Positions 51,903 through 60,013 of a DNA stretch of 64,000 bases are shown here, in pieces. Position 1 is the stretch's first letter, and each line of letters begins with the position of its first letter. Location: positions 8,391 to 72,390 of the forward strand of contig DATNIT010000295.1 of the NCBI GenBank assembly GCA_035604335.1. The letters run 5' to 3'. Source of the stretch: DASZHJ01 sp035604335 (GTDB lineage Bacteria; Pseudomonadota; Alphaproteobacteria; ATCC43930; CGMCC-115725). Position numbers and translations under genes: made by a program. The notes under the pieces are model-generated. The model did not search any database. It saw only the letters and a list, made by a program, of their open reading frames with translations, and was not told where the DNA came from.

Positions 51903-51928
51903 AGGTGCTACGCTGAAGGTGCTACGCT
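51903..51928. repeat. Short direct repeat at aminotransferase 3' end
   Basis: AGGTGCTACGCT occurs at 51903-51914 and again at 51917-51928, a 14-base period. The second copy contains the stop codon (minus strand TAG) and final Ala codon of the aminotransferase gene. The first is its duplicate in the spacer before aapJ. A small slippage duplication is the simplest explanation. Confidence 0.6.
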
Positions 51929-52830
51929 CCGTAATCGATCGGCGTCGCGTGCCAGCCCTGGGCGCGCTTCGCCCAGAAAGTCTCGCGCAGCTTCGCCGAG
52001 ATGGGCCCGGGCCGGTCGTTGCCCATGATGCGGCCATCGATGCGCGCGGCCGGCATGATGCCGCCCGCGGTGGTCGCTAGGAATATCTCGTCGGCGTCCC
52101 GCAGCTCCATCGCGGAGATCCGCCGGATTTCCGACTTGATGCCAAGACCCTCGCAGAGTTCGATGACGGACATGCGCGTGATGCCCTCGAGCGCGCCGCG
52201 GTCGGGTGTCGCGACCACGCCGCCGGTCACCGAGAACACGTTGAAGCCCGGGCCCTCCGTCACGAAACCTTCATAATCCAAGAGGACGCAGGTGTCCGCA
52301 CCGCGGTCATACGCCTCCATCAGGCCGCGGGTCAGGTCGCCCCAGTGGAAATTCTTCACCGTGGGATCGACGGAAGCCTCGGGAATGCGCGGTGTCTTCG
52401 CGATGATGAGATGGGCGCCGCGCTCCTGCACCTCCGGCGAGATCGCCCAGACCCAGGGCATCGCATAAACCAACAGGTAGTTCTGGCAGTTGAGGGGATG
52501 CCGGGGCATTCCGGGTTTCACCGCGCCGCGGAGGCAATCCATCGCGACGTAGGCCTCGCGCAAGCCGGTGCGCCGCACGCATTCGGTCGCGACGGTCCGA
52601 ATCTCGTCGTCGCTCACGCCGGGATCGAGGCGCAACGCCGTCATCGACTTGCGGAACCGGCGGAGGTGGTCGTCCAGGCGAAAAAACGCGCCGCCCCACA
52701 CGCCCACGACATCGTAGGTCACGTCCGATCGGCGGTAAGCGAGATCGGTTACGGGTATCGCGGCTTCCTCCAGCGGCATGTAGCGGCCATGCATGTAGGC
52801 GGCGCCACCCGACCAAGGTGTCGTGGACAT
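51922..52830 (-). CDS. Class IV aminotransferase (BCAT/D-amino-acid transaminase family)
   Basis: 302-residue PLP enzyme. ATG 52830 follows GGGAGAGACCGCA. Fold-type IV motifs: catalytic Lys in DPTVKNFHWGDL (about residue 157), PLP-binding Glu and phosphate-loop residues in EGFVTEGPGFNVFSV and TATTAGGIMPAARIDG-like text. N-terminal YMPLEEAAIPVTDLAYRRSD is typical. The family includes branched-chain, D-alanine and (R)-amine transaminases. This one lacks the clear branched-chain RPF motif, so an unusual amine or D-amino-acid is possible. Likely first gene of the aapJQM operon. Confidence 0.88.
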   Translation of the reverse strand: MSTTPWSGGAAYMHGRYMPLEEAAIPVTDLAYRRSDVTYDVVGVWGGAFFRLDDHLRRFRKSMTALRLDPGVSDDEIRTVATECVRRTGLREAYVAMDCLRGAVKPGMPRHPLNCQNYLLVYAMPWVWAISPEVQERGAHLIIAKTPRIPEASVDPTVKNFHWGDLTRGLMEAYDRGADTCVLLDYEGFVTEGPGFNVFSVTGGVVATPDRGALEGITRMSVIELCEGLGIKSEIRRISAMELRDADEIFLATTAGGIMPAARIDGRIMGNDRPGPISAKLRETFWAKRAQGWHATPIDYGA

Positions 52831-52944
52831 TGCGGTCTCTCCCTCGTCTTTGAGCATGAAATCATTCAAGCACGAAGCGCCTGGGAATGCACGCCCAGGG
52901 GCTTGAGTCCGGGCCGACGGCTGCCCACTTAAGACCCCGCCTTC

Positions 52945-53982
52945 ATGACACATTATCCAAAGCCCGCCGAACTTCTGCCCGTCGCCGCCGATGAGACTTG
53001 GGACCGGGCGGCGCTTGAGTTGAACGGAGGCCGCGGAGACCGTGACGCCGAGCTGCTCGACGCGTATTCGCGCGCGGTGGTGGGCGCGGTCGATCTGGTG
53101 GGGCCATCGGTCCTGCACATCCAGGTCGAGAGCGCGGGGCGACCGGCCGGCGCCGGATCGGGCGTCCTCTTCACGCCGGACGGCTACGCCCTCACCAACA
53201 GCCATGTGATCGCGGGCGGCACACGCATCCGCGCGACCTCCGCCGACGGCCGCGTCTCGACCGCGTCGGTGGTCGGCGACGATCCCGAGACGGACTTGGC
53301 GGTGTTGCGCCTCGACGCGCCGGCGCCCGCCTTCGCCCGGCTCGGCAATTCGCGCCGGCTGCGCGTGGGTCAGCTTGCGATCGCGATCGGCAATCCGCTG
53401 GGCTTTCAGTACACGGTGACCGCCGGGGTCGTGAGCGCACTCGGACGCTCGTTGCGGGCGCGGTCAGGCCGCCTGATCGACAGCGTGATCCAGACCGATG
53501 CCGCGCTGAATCCCGGCAATTCCGGCGGCCCTCTGGTCAATTCGATGGGAGAGGTCATCGGCATCAACACCGCGATCATCGCGGGTGCCCAAGGCATCTG
53601 CTTCTCGATCTCGTCCAACACGGTGGAGTTCGTCGCCGCTCGGCTCATCCGCGACGGCCGCGTGCGCCGCTGCTTCATCGGGGTCGCCGGGCAAAACGTG
53701 GTTCTGCCTCGGCGGCTGTCCCGGTTTCACCAGCTCGAGCAGAGCTCCGCGGTCCTGACGCAATCCACCGGTGCCGACGGTCCCGCCGCCCGTGCGGGTG
53801 TCCTTGCCGGCGACATCATCATCGCCGCCGACGGGGTCACGATTTGCGACATCGATGACCTGCACCGGCTCATGACCGAGGAGCGGGTCGGCCGGAGCAT
53901 CCCTCTCGTCGTGCTCCGGCAAGGTCAGAAGCTCGATCTCGCCGTCACGCCCGAGGAGCTGCCGCACTCGCCGGCGCGCTAG
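52945..53982 (+). CDS. S1C serine protease with PDZ domain (DegP/HtrA-like)
   Basis: 345-residue trypsin-fold protease. Complete triad: His in TNSHVIAGG (about residue 87), Asp in PETDLAVLRL (about 116), Ser in NPGNSGGPLV (about 193). The C-terminal PDZ domain covers about 250-340 (AARAGVLAGDIIIAADGVTI). No clear signal peptide or membrane anchor is present, so it may act in the cytosol, unlike classical DegP/DegS. It diverges from the aminotransferase-aap operon. Its TAG stop (53980-53982) is the first triplet of a palindromic repeat. Confidence 0.91.
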   Translation: MTHYPKPAELLPVAADETWDRAALELNGGRGDRDAELLDAYSRAVVGAVDLVGPSVLHIQVESAGRPAGAGSGVLFTPDGYALTNSHVIAGGTRIRATSADGRVSTASVVGDDPETDLAVLRLDAPAPAFARLGNSRRLRVGQLAIAIGNPLGFQYTVTAGVVSALGRSLRARSGRLIDSVIQTDAALNPGNSGGPLVNSMGEVIGINTAIIAGAQGICFSISSNTVEFVAARLIRDGRVRRCFIGVAGQNVVLPRRLSRFHQLEQSSAVLTQSTGADGPAARAGVLAGDIIIAADGVTICDIDDLHRLMTEERVGRSIPLVVLRQGQKLDLAVTPEELPHSPAR

Positions 53983-54085
53983 AGCATGTTCCGAATCAAG
54001 TTGATTCGGAACGTGCTCTAGATTCTCTGGTTTGGTCGCATTTTCTGCGCCGAACCGGCGTCCACTTCGGCGGAAAATGCTCTAG
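53980..54085. repeat. Palindromic repeat, family D, supplying both flanking stop codons
   Basis: TAGAGCATGTTCCGAATCAA at 53980-53999 and its near-inverse TTGATTCGGAACGTGCTCTA at 54001-54020 form a 41-base palindrome. A second part to 54085 ends GGCGGAAAATGCTCTA. The left end TAG is the stop of the S1C protease (plus). The CTA at 54018-54020 is the stop of the DUF2161 gene (minus). The second part encodes the last ~20 residues of DUF2161. This element is a widespread alphaproteobacterial intergenic repeat. Confidence 0.82.
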
Positions 54086-54761
54086 CCGGCGCTTCCTCGG
54101 GCCCGGCATAGGCGCTCCTCGGCCAGCGCTTGAGGGCGGCCTTGCCCTGCTGGGTGAGCGCGTAATGGCCGCGCTGGACCCGCACGAACCAGCCATAGAC
54201 ATTGCGCAGCAGGATCGTCGGCGCGTCCGGCACGGCGACCCTGACCGCGCGGGTGCTGAGCGGGCCCGCCTGAAGAGCGGCGGCGCAGATCAGCGCGCGC
54301 TGGCGATAGGCGGTCATGATCGGCGCCCGCGTGCTCCCGCCGGCGGCGGGATCGCCCTGGCGGCGCCGATGCTCTTCCACCAGTCCGGAGCGCCGGCGCG
54401 GATCGCGCCGCGGCCGCCACGGGCGTGGCTCCACCAGCAGCTCGACATGTCCGCGCGGAAACACCCCGAGCAGGCCGAACCCCAGAAACCGGCAGAGCTT
54501 GCGCACGCGCGAATCGGCCTCGCGGCCGCGGCCGCGCGAGGAGGCGCGGACGGCGAGCCAGACTTCGTCGCAAGCCGCGGTCCGATCGACGCCCTGGAGC
54601 ACGAGCTCCAACGTGAAGCTCAATTTGAGCTCGCCGATCACCACGACGGGCGGGTCGTCGCCGCGCAGCGCCACGAGGTCGCACCCGTCGATCTCGCCCT
54701 TGACCTCGAAGCCGAGCCGCTCGAGGAAGCGCTTCACGGGCAGATAGAGCGTCGTCTCCAA
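54018..54761 (-). CDS. DUF2161 family putative PD-(D/E)XK phosphodiesterase
   Basis: 247-residue DUF2161 protein. N-terminal restriction-endonuclease-like core: METTLYLPVKRFLERLGFEVKGE, then EIDGCDLVALRG and GELKLSFTLELVLQ, with the D...E-x-K active-site pattern of PD-(D/E)XK nucleases. The C-terminal half is a winged-helix-like section (ALICAAALQAGPLSTRAVR, YGWFVRVQRGHYALTQQG). The last ~20 residues (AFSAEVDAGSAQKMRPNQRI) are encoded by the adjacent repeat, so the native end was probably near EEAPA. Substrate unknown. Confidence 0.88.
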   Translation of the reverse strand: METTLYLPVKRFLERLGFEVKGEIDGCDLVALRGDDPPVVVIGELKLSFTLELVLQGVDRTAACDEVWLAVRASSRGRGREADSRVRKLCRFLGFGLLGVFPRGHVELLVEPRPWRPRRDPRRRSGLVEEHRRRQGDPAAGGSTRAPIMTAYRQRALICAAALQAGPLSTRAVRVAVPDAPTILLRNVYGWFVRVQRGHYALTQQGKAALKRWPRSAYAGPEEAPARAFSAEVDAGSAQKMRPNQRI

Positions 54762-54866
54762 TCGAAATCCCCCGCACGCCCAATCGCGAAGCCCTTGCGT
54801 GCCGCGCGATCCATCCTATCCTAATGTCTCGATGGTTCGCACGCTGGGCCGCGAATCGGAGGGCGA

Positions 54867-55292
54867 ATGCGATACGTCTGCGACGCTCCCGGAGAAAGAA
54901 CCTGGTTCCGGTTGGAGACGGCGGCCGAGGCCGCCGCGGAATCGCTGGGGATGCATCACGCCGTCGAGAAGCATTTCTGCCGCGAGATGGAGAAGGCGAC
55001 ACGAAGCTTTCAGCCGGCCTCCAAGAGCTTCGTCGAGCAGGAGATCGGCCTCAAGGCGCATATCCAGCGGGAAATGCCGCTGTTCCTGACCTTGCGAAAT
55101 TCCGAGGGCACCGCCCTCGTCACGGCCATGCTGCCTCCGGGCGGGAAAGAGGACACGGCGTTCAGGATGGTCATTGTCGGGCCCAACAACGGCGATCCCT
55201 ATCCCGAGCATGGACCTGCCATCGAAGCGCTCGGCCGGCATTTCGGCATCTCGCTGGAGCGGTCGCGCTGCTTTCCCTACCAACGGCAATAA
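54867..55292 (+). CDS. Hypothetical protein, soluble, unrecognised
   Basis: 141 residues, ATG 54867. The sequence is protein-like, with no signal peptide or membrane helix. A helical first half (TAAEAAAESLGMHHAVEKHF, EMEKATRSFQPASKSFVEQE) precedes a strand-rich part (MPLFLTLRNSEGTALVTAMLPP, FRMVIVGPNNGDPYPEHG). No family is recognised. It stands between DUF2161 (divergent) and an SDR gene that starts 10 bases after it on the same strand, so the two may be an operon and the protein could be a partner of that SDR. Confidence 0.7.
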   Translation: MRYVCDAPGERTWFRLETAAEAAAESLGMHHAVEKHFCREMEKATRSFQPASKSFVEQEIGLKAHIQREMPLFLTLRNSEGTALVTAMLPPGGKEDTAFRMVIVGPNNGDPYPEHGPAIEALGRHFGISLERSRCFPYQRQ

Positions 55293-55302
55293 GCGCCCCG
55301 AG

Positions 55303-56085
55303 ATGGACATTCGACTCGACGGCCGCACGGCCCTGATCACGGGCGGCAGCAAGGGCCTGGGGCTTGCCACGGCCATCCGATTCGCGGGATCCGGCGCCGA
55401 GGTGGCGATCCTCGCGCGCAACGCCGAGACGCTCGAGGCCGCGAAGGTGCTCATCGGCCGGGCCGCGCGTGGCTCGGTTGCGGCATTCCCGTGCGACGTC
55501 ACCGACCCGGCCGCGATCAAGCGCGCCTACGACGCCGTCCTGTCGGCGTTCGGCAAGGTCGATATCCTCGTCAACAATGCGGGTACGTCGCAGACGGGCA
55601 GGTTCGAGGACATTACCGACGCGATCTGGCAAGCCGACCTCGACCTCAAGCTGTTCGCGGCGATCCGGTTCACCAGGCTGGCGTTGCCCCAGATGAAGGC
55701 GCGGCGATGGGGCCGGATCATCAATGTGCTCGCGACCGCCGCGAAGGCGCCCCGAGCCGCGAGCGCGCCCACCTCGGTTTCCCGAGCGGCGGGCATGGCG
55801 CTCACCAAGGTGCTCGCGAGCGAATGCGCGCCGGACAATGTGCTGGTCAACGCTCTCCTGGTCGGCCGGATCGTCAGCGACCAGATCGCGCGGCGTCATC
55901 GAGCGGAGGGAATGAACGTCCCGCTCGCCGCCTATATCCGAGAGCACGGGACTGGGATTCCGCTCGGGCGGATGGGCGAGGCCGAAGAATTCGCGAACCT
56001 CGCGTGCTTTCTTGCGTCCGATGCCGCCTCCTATGTGACCGGCACGGCGATCAACGTCGACGGCGGGCTCTCGCCGATCGTCTGA
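55303..56085 (+). CDS. SDR family oxidoreductase with altered catalytic Tyr/Lys
   Basis: 260-residue short-chain dehydrogenase fold from ATG 55303. The cofactor loop TGGSKGLGLA (residues about 14-23), NNAGTS and the C-terminal NVDGGLSPIV are standard. At the YxxxK site the sequence is APTSVSRAAGMALTK: the Tyr position is Thr and the Lys position is Arg. So classic SDR proton transfer cannot occur, unless another residue substitutes. The N-terminal Gly-rich loop suggests NAD(P) is still bound. This is a family trait in some SDRs rather than damage, because the surrounding sequence is intact. Confidence 0.86.
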   Translation: MDIRLDGRTALITGGSKGLGLATAIRFAGSGAEVAILARNAETLEAAKVLIGRAARGSVAAFPCDVTDPAAIKRAYDAVLSAFGKVDILVNNAGTSQTGRFEDITDAIWQADLDLKLFAAIRFTRLALPQMKARRWGRIINVLATAAKAPRAASAPTSVSRAAGMALTKVLASECAPDNVLVNALLVGRIVSDQIARRHRAEGMNVPLAAYIREHGTGIPLGRMGEAEEFANLACFLASDAASYVTGTAINVDGGLSPIV

Positions 56086-56120
56086 GGCGGCACACGCAAA
56101 TCGTGTTCGCGCAGACTAAC

Positions 56121-56231
56121 ATGGATGTCATTTCACTGGGCGCCGCCACCGTCAATCACTTCGATGCCGAGACGGCCGACTATGTCGCGGCGAAAGCCGG
56201 GGCGTTGATGAAACGCCTCGGCATCACCTGA
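56121..56231 (+). pseudogene. Possible gene remnant or 36-aa peptide
   Basis: A short frame MDVISLGAATVNHFDAETAD... runs 36 codons to TGA at 56231. Its sequence is protein-like (VAAKAGALMKRLGIT end) and continues open upstream through the SDR gene in another frame, which is shadow. It could be the 3' end of a degraded gene or a true small peptide. No ribosome site worth trusting. Confidence 0.2.
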
Positions 56232-56266
56232 ACGAGCGAATTGGTTCCAGCTCGGTCGCGACGCGT

Positions 56267-59200
56267 CTACGGCTTCGTCGAGGACGCGGAGCCGCTCTCG
56301 CGCAGCTTGCGGGCCAATGTGGAGCCGAGCCCTGCGAGCGTGGTCTCTGCCGCAAGGCGCGCTTCCGCCTCCCGGATCCAAAGGCCCACGCTCTCGGTCT
56401 GGGCTCGCTCGAGTTGCTTGAGCGCCGATATGGCCGATGCCAGGTCCTCGTTCTTGAGCGCCGCCTCCGTGGCGGCGAGCGCCGCCTCGCTCCCGATCTG
56501 CTCCGGCGGTGCGTTGGGATCGCCGGCGCGGCCGATCACGATCTCCTGGAGCTTACCCATGACGCTGCCGGCTGCATTGTCGTTCGCGTGCCGGGCGGCA
56601 TCGTCACGGCGGACGTCGCGCGCCACGAGGCTGAACCGGTAGACCAATGCTGTCAGGCTGGGGATCCCCCTGGGAGCACGCTCGTCCAGCGTGCGGAGCG
56701 CGGTCAGCGCATCCGGCCGCTGCTGCGCCAAGCTCTCGGCCGTCTGCAATTCCGCGGCATACGGCCTCGAGGTCGCCAGACTCGCACGCAGCGTGTCGAT
56801 CGCGAACAACAGCGCGACATCCGTCTTGTCCAGAAGCGCGGTCGCATTGTCCCGGAGCGCGGTCGCCTTATCCTGGAGCGTGGTCGTCCGGCCCTGAAGG
56901 TCCGTGGTGCGATCCTGCAGGTCCGTCGTCGTGCTCTCCAGCGACGTAGCCGTGGCCTCCAGCCGATTCAACCGGTTGCGCTGCTCGGTGAGCTCGGAGT
57001 TGAGCTTGCCGGTGGCTTCCTCGAGGCTGGCGGTGCGCGCGACCTGCGCGGAAGCGGTGACGTTCGTGAGATCGGAGTCCGAGGCGGCTTGCAGGCGTTT
57101 TTCGAGCCAGCCCAAGCGGGCGTCATGGTCCGCGAGCTGTGTGCCCATCTTGCGCGAGTCGCCGCCAAGGTTCGCTTCGGCGGCGCTCGCGCCATTGGCT
57201 GCCTGGGACAGCGTATCGAGGCGCCGGTCAACCAGGTCGAGACGGCTGTTTTGATCCGTCAAGCGCGCCGTCAGCTTTCGCGTGTCGTCGCCCAGAGCCG
57301 CGGCGGCGCCGCTGATGCTCTCGCTCGCGCCGGCGAGGGTATCGAGGCGCTTGTCGAGGGTGGTCAAATGGTCGCCCTGCTCGGCGAGCGTTCCACCGAG
57401 CTTGCGTGCCGTATCCTCCAGGTCCGCCGCCCGCGCCGTCGCGGCGGTTCTCGCGCTATCCGCCTGCGCGGCGAGCGTGCCGATGCGATCGCCTTGCTCG
57501 GCCATCGTCGCCCCGAGCTTCTGCGTGTCTTCCGCGAGCTTGACGGCGGCGGCATTGGCGGCGTCGGTGGACTTGGATACCGCGTCCAAGCGTTCGCCTT
57601 GCGCCTTGAGCGCACTCCCCAACCCCTGCGCCTCCTCCTCCAGATGCGCGGCCGCGGCGTTCGCGCGATCAGCAGAGCCAGAGACCGCGTCCAGGCGATC
57701 GCCCTGTCCCTTGAGCGCCGCATCCAAGCGATCTCCTTGCCCCTTGAGTGCCGCATCCAGGCGATCGCCTTGTCCCTTGAGTGCCGCATCCAGGCGATCG
57801 CCTTGGACCTTCAGCGCGGCCCCAAGCTTCTGCGTATCGTCCCTGAGGCCGACAGCCGCGGCATTGGCGCCGTCCGCGGAAGCCGAGACGGCATCCAGGC
57901 GCTGGGATTGGCCCTTGACCGCCGCCCCAAGCTTCTGCGTATCGTCCCTGAGGCTGGCGGTCGACGCATTCGCCGTGTCGGTCGCGATTGCCAGGGTCTC
58001 GACGCGCGTTCCGACCGCGGCCAGACGATCGCTCTGCGAGGCGAGCGACGTGGCGACCTTTCGAGCCTGATCCTCGAGAGTGCCCAACCGGCCAACGGCG
58101 GCATTGATTGCCGTGTCGGTGCTCGCGACCAGCGCCTGAAGACGCTGATCGAGAGTGTCGAGCCGGGAGCGCTGATCCGTCAGCGCCGACTCGAGCTTCT
58201 GCGTTTCTTGCGTCATGCTTCCGGCGCCGGCGGTTAGCGCCGCGATGCCCTTGTCGATCCCGTCGAGATGCTTGCTCTGCGCTCCGAGATCGGCCTCGAC
58301 CTTTCGCGCTTGCTCCTCGATGCCCGACTCTCGATTGCCGGAGGCGGTGTTCGCGCTGTCGACGCCGGCCGACAGCGCCGTCAGGTTCTTGTCGAGAGCG
58401 TCGAGGCGCGTGCCGTTCTCGGCGAGCGCCGCATCGATGCGATGAGTCGCGTCGTCCGATCCGGCAGCCTTGGCCGCCAGCTCCGTCATGCGTTTGTCCA
58501 GGCGCTGGTCGAGCGCGTCCAGCCGCTCGTTGATCTCGTTGACCTTCGCCAACACGACGCCGCTGTCGCCGGGCGCCACCCAGGGAAGGTGGGCCGCCAG
58601 CGAAATCGCCCAGTAGGGCGAGGTCGCGACCGCGATCAACAGCGCCGCAACGACCAGCAGCATGGGCGCGGCGCTCCGCACGCGCGATCCGCCGGGGCGG
58701 CCCGCGGGCTTCTTGCGCGGCGCGAAGGTTTCGGTCCTGACCGGGGGCAGCCGTGCCGGAGTTGAGGGCGCCGCGAACGTCGGCGGCTCCAGCACCGCGG
58801 TGTCGGCACCGCCCGATTTCACCGGTGACGGCTCGATCCGCTCGGGACGCGTTTCGTCGGCGTGAAATTCCTCTCGCGGGCTTTCCGGGCGGGTTGGCGG
58901 CAGCGGTCCGCCGAAGGCCTCCAGAATCGCCGCTTGCGTTGGCGCGCGAGCCACCACGAGATTGTCCCACGCGATGCCCTTGAGCGCCGCGCCCACGGCC
59001 GGACTGGTCACGACCGCCGTCATGCCTTCGCACGCCGAGGCAAACCCGGACGCGGAGATCAGCCGGGCAAAGACGGTTGCCGTTCCCGGCGAGAAGAACA
59101 CCGCGGCGTCGATGGTGCCGCTCTTGAAACCCGCAACGACCTTGCTGCTGAACGCCTGCGCGGGCTCGGCGCGGTAGAGCGCCACGCGCCGCACGGAGAA

Positions 59201-59620
59201 CCCGGCCGTACCAAGCACACGGGCGAGGTCCCGCCCGACCTCCGCTCCCGTGACCACGAGAAGGGCGCCGCCCAGCGGGTTGAGCCGGCCGACGACCAGG
59301 CTCGTCAGGGCCTCGGCGTCGCCATCGACGCTCTCGATCTCGCCGAAGCGCGCGGCCCGTGCCGCGGCCATGGTGGCATCTCCGAGCGCGATCACAGGCA
59401 CGTTGCGGCGCCGGCTCGCGGCGGCGAACGCCCGCACGCCGTTGGGGCTGGTGAACACCACGGCCTGGACGCCGGGGAGCGACCGCTCGAGGGCCGCCGC
59501 CGATCCCGGCTCCTCGGACGTCGTCAGCAGCGGGTCAAACAGGACCTCGTGACCATGGGTTCGCAGCGCGGCGGCGAGCTCCGTCGCGTCGGCGGCGGGG
59601 CGCGTAATGAGCACCCTCAT
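56267..59620 (-). CDS. hemD: Uroporphyrinogen-III synthase fused to membrane-anchored coiled-coil/mitofilin-like region
   Basis: 1117 residues. Residues 1 to about 237 are HemD (start MRVLITRPAADATELAAAL, then VVFTSPNGVRAF, DAAVFFSPGTATVF), which closes the tetrapyrrole ring. A Pro/Arg-rich linker (238-315) follows, then one membrane helix (about 317-335, LLVVAALLIAVATS), a giant predicted coiled coil with repeated dRLDal units (355 to about 900), and a helical C-terminal domain like COG4223/mitofilin. Tandem 33-bp repeats encode residues about 601-645, and heptad-like LQDRTTD units follow near 890-930. The active-site Thr region of HemD is kept. The coiled coil would extend into the periplasm. 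Normal alphaproteobacteria keep hemD and the mitofilin-like gene separate, side by side. Confidence 0.88.
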   Translation of the reverse strand: MRVLITRPAADATELAAALRTHGHEVLFDPLLTTSEEPGSAAALERSLPGVQAVVFTSPNGVRAFAAASRRRNVPVIALGDATMAAARAARFGEIESVDGDAEALTSLVVGRLNPLGGALLVVTGAEVGRDLARVLGTAGFSVRRVALYRAEPAQAFSSKVVAGFKSGTIDAAVFFSPGTATVFARLISASGFASACEGMTAVVTSPAVGAALKGIAWDNLVVARAPTQAAILEAFGGPLPPTRPESPREEFHADETRPERIEPSPVKSGGADTAVLEPPTFAAPSTPARLPPVRTETFAPRKKPAGRPGGSRVRSAAPMLLVVAALLIAVATSPYWAISLAAHLPWVAPGDSGVVLAKVNEINERLDALDQRLDKRMTELAAKAAGSDDATHRIDAALAENGTRLDALDKNLTALSAGVDSANTASGNRESGIEEQARKVEADLGAQSKHLDGIDKGIAALTAGAGSMTQETQKLESALTDQRSRLDTLDQRLQALVASTDTAINAAVGRLGTLEDQARKVATSLASQSDRLAAVGTRVETLAIATDTANASTASLRDDTQKLGAAVKGQSQRLDAVSASADGANAAAVGLRDDTQKLGAALKVQGDRLDAALKGQGDRLDAALKGQGDRLDAALKGQGDRLDAVSGSADRANAAAAHLEEEAQGLGSALKAQGERLDAVSKSTDAANAAAVKLAEDTQKLGATMAEQGDRIGTLAAQADSARTAATARAADLEDTARKLGGTLAEQGDHLTTLDKRLDTLAGASESISGAAAALGDDTRKLTARLTDQNSRLDLVDRRLDTLSQAANGASAAEANLGGDSRKMGTQLADHDARLGWLEKRLQAASDSDLTNVTASAQVARTASLEEATGKLNSELTEQRNRLNRLEATATSLESTTTDLQDRTTDLQGRTTTLQDKATALRDNATALLDKTDVALLFAIDTLRASLATSRPYAAELQTAESLAQQRPDALTALRTLDERAPRGIPSLTALVYRFSLVARDVRRDDAARHANDNAAGSVMGKLQEIVIGRAGDPNAPPEQIGSEAALAATEAALKNEDLASAISALKQLERAQTESVGLWIREAEARLAAETTLAGLGSTLARKLRESGSASSTKP
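57687..57818. repeat. Four tandem 33-bp repeats inside hemD fusion gene
   Basis: Units at 57687-57719, 57720-57752, 57753-57785 and 57786-57818 are near identical (start GCATCCAGGCGATCGCCTTG). Each encodes an 11-residue step with sequence RLDAALKGQGD. In-frame length, inside the coiled coil, so copy number could vary without breaking the protein. Confidence 0.9.
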
Positions 59621-60013
59621 GCCGGTACTCCTATTGCAGACCAGGGATTCGAAAGGGGGGTATCGCAGCGCCGGCGTCGCGCCCGAGCATCAAGCTGAGT
59701 TGCGCGGACATCGGCACTGTGGGGTCGGCGACATAAAAAGGCCATTCCATTTTATTAGTTGTTTCCTCGCTTTAAGGGAAGAGTGGTTTGCCAAAGTCCG
59801 GATCGCCGCCGAGATCATCGATAAAATTGCACTGATCTTGTCTGCCACTTGGCCTCTTCGAGTCGCGCGCGCTGCCGCGATTGTCCGGCGTGACGCTAAA
59901 CTCCTGGTTGCTCCCGCGTGAGCATTTTGGCTCCTGGCATATCACCTGTTGGCGGCGTCGAAGGGTGCCGCTTACAGTTTCACACGGGCGTTTCGGTCTT
60001 GGAGGATCGAGCG
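59621..60013. other. Non-coding region between divergent hemD fusion and small membrane protein
   Basis: 393 bases with lower GC than the surroundings, AT-rich stretches around 59735-59790 (CATAAAAAGG, TTTTATTAGTTGTTTCC). I find no gene with a ribosome site or protein-like sequence on either strand. It probably holds the promoters for both divergent genes, and a regulatory RNA cannot be excluded. Confidence 0.4.

Noticed and set aside
51903..51928. Direct repeat considered as a regulator site for aapJ
   Set aside because: The second copy is coding sequence of the aminotransferase end, so a slippage duplication explains it better.
57687..57818. Tandem 33-bp units considered as a CRISPR array
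   Set aside because: No spacers between the units, all in frame inside a coding region, and no cas genes.
59607..59921. 104-codon frame between hemD fusion and the small membrane gene
   Set aside because: Begins at the hemD start region on the other strand and has no consistent protein features.
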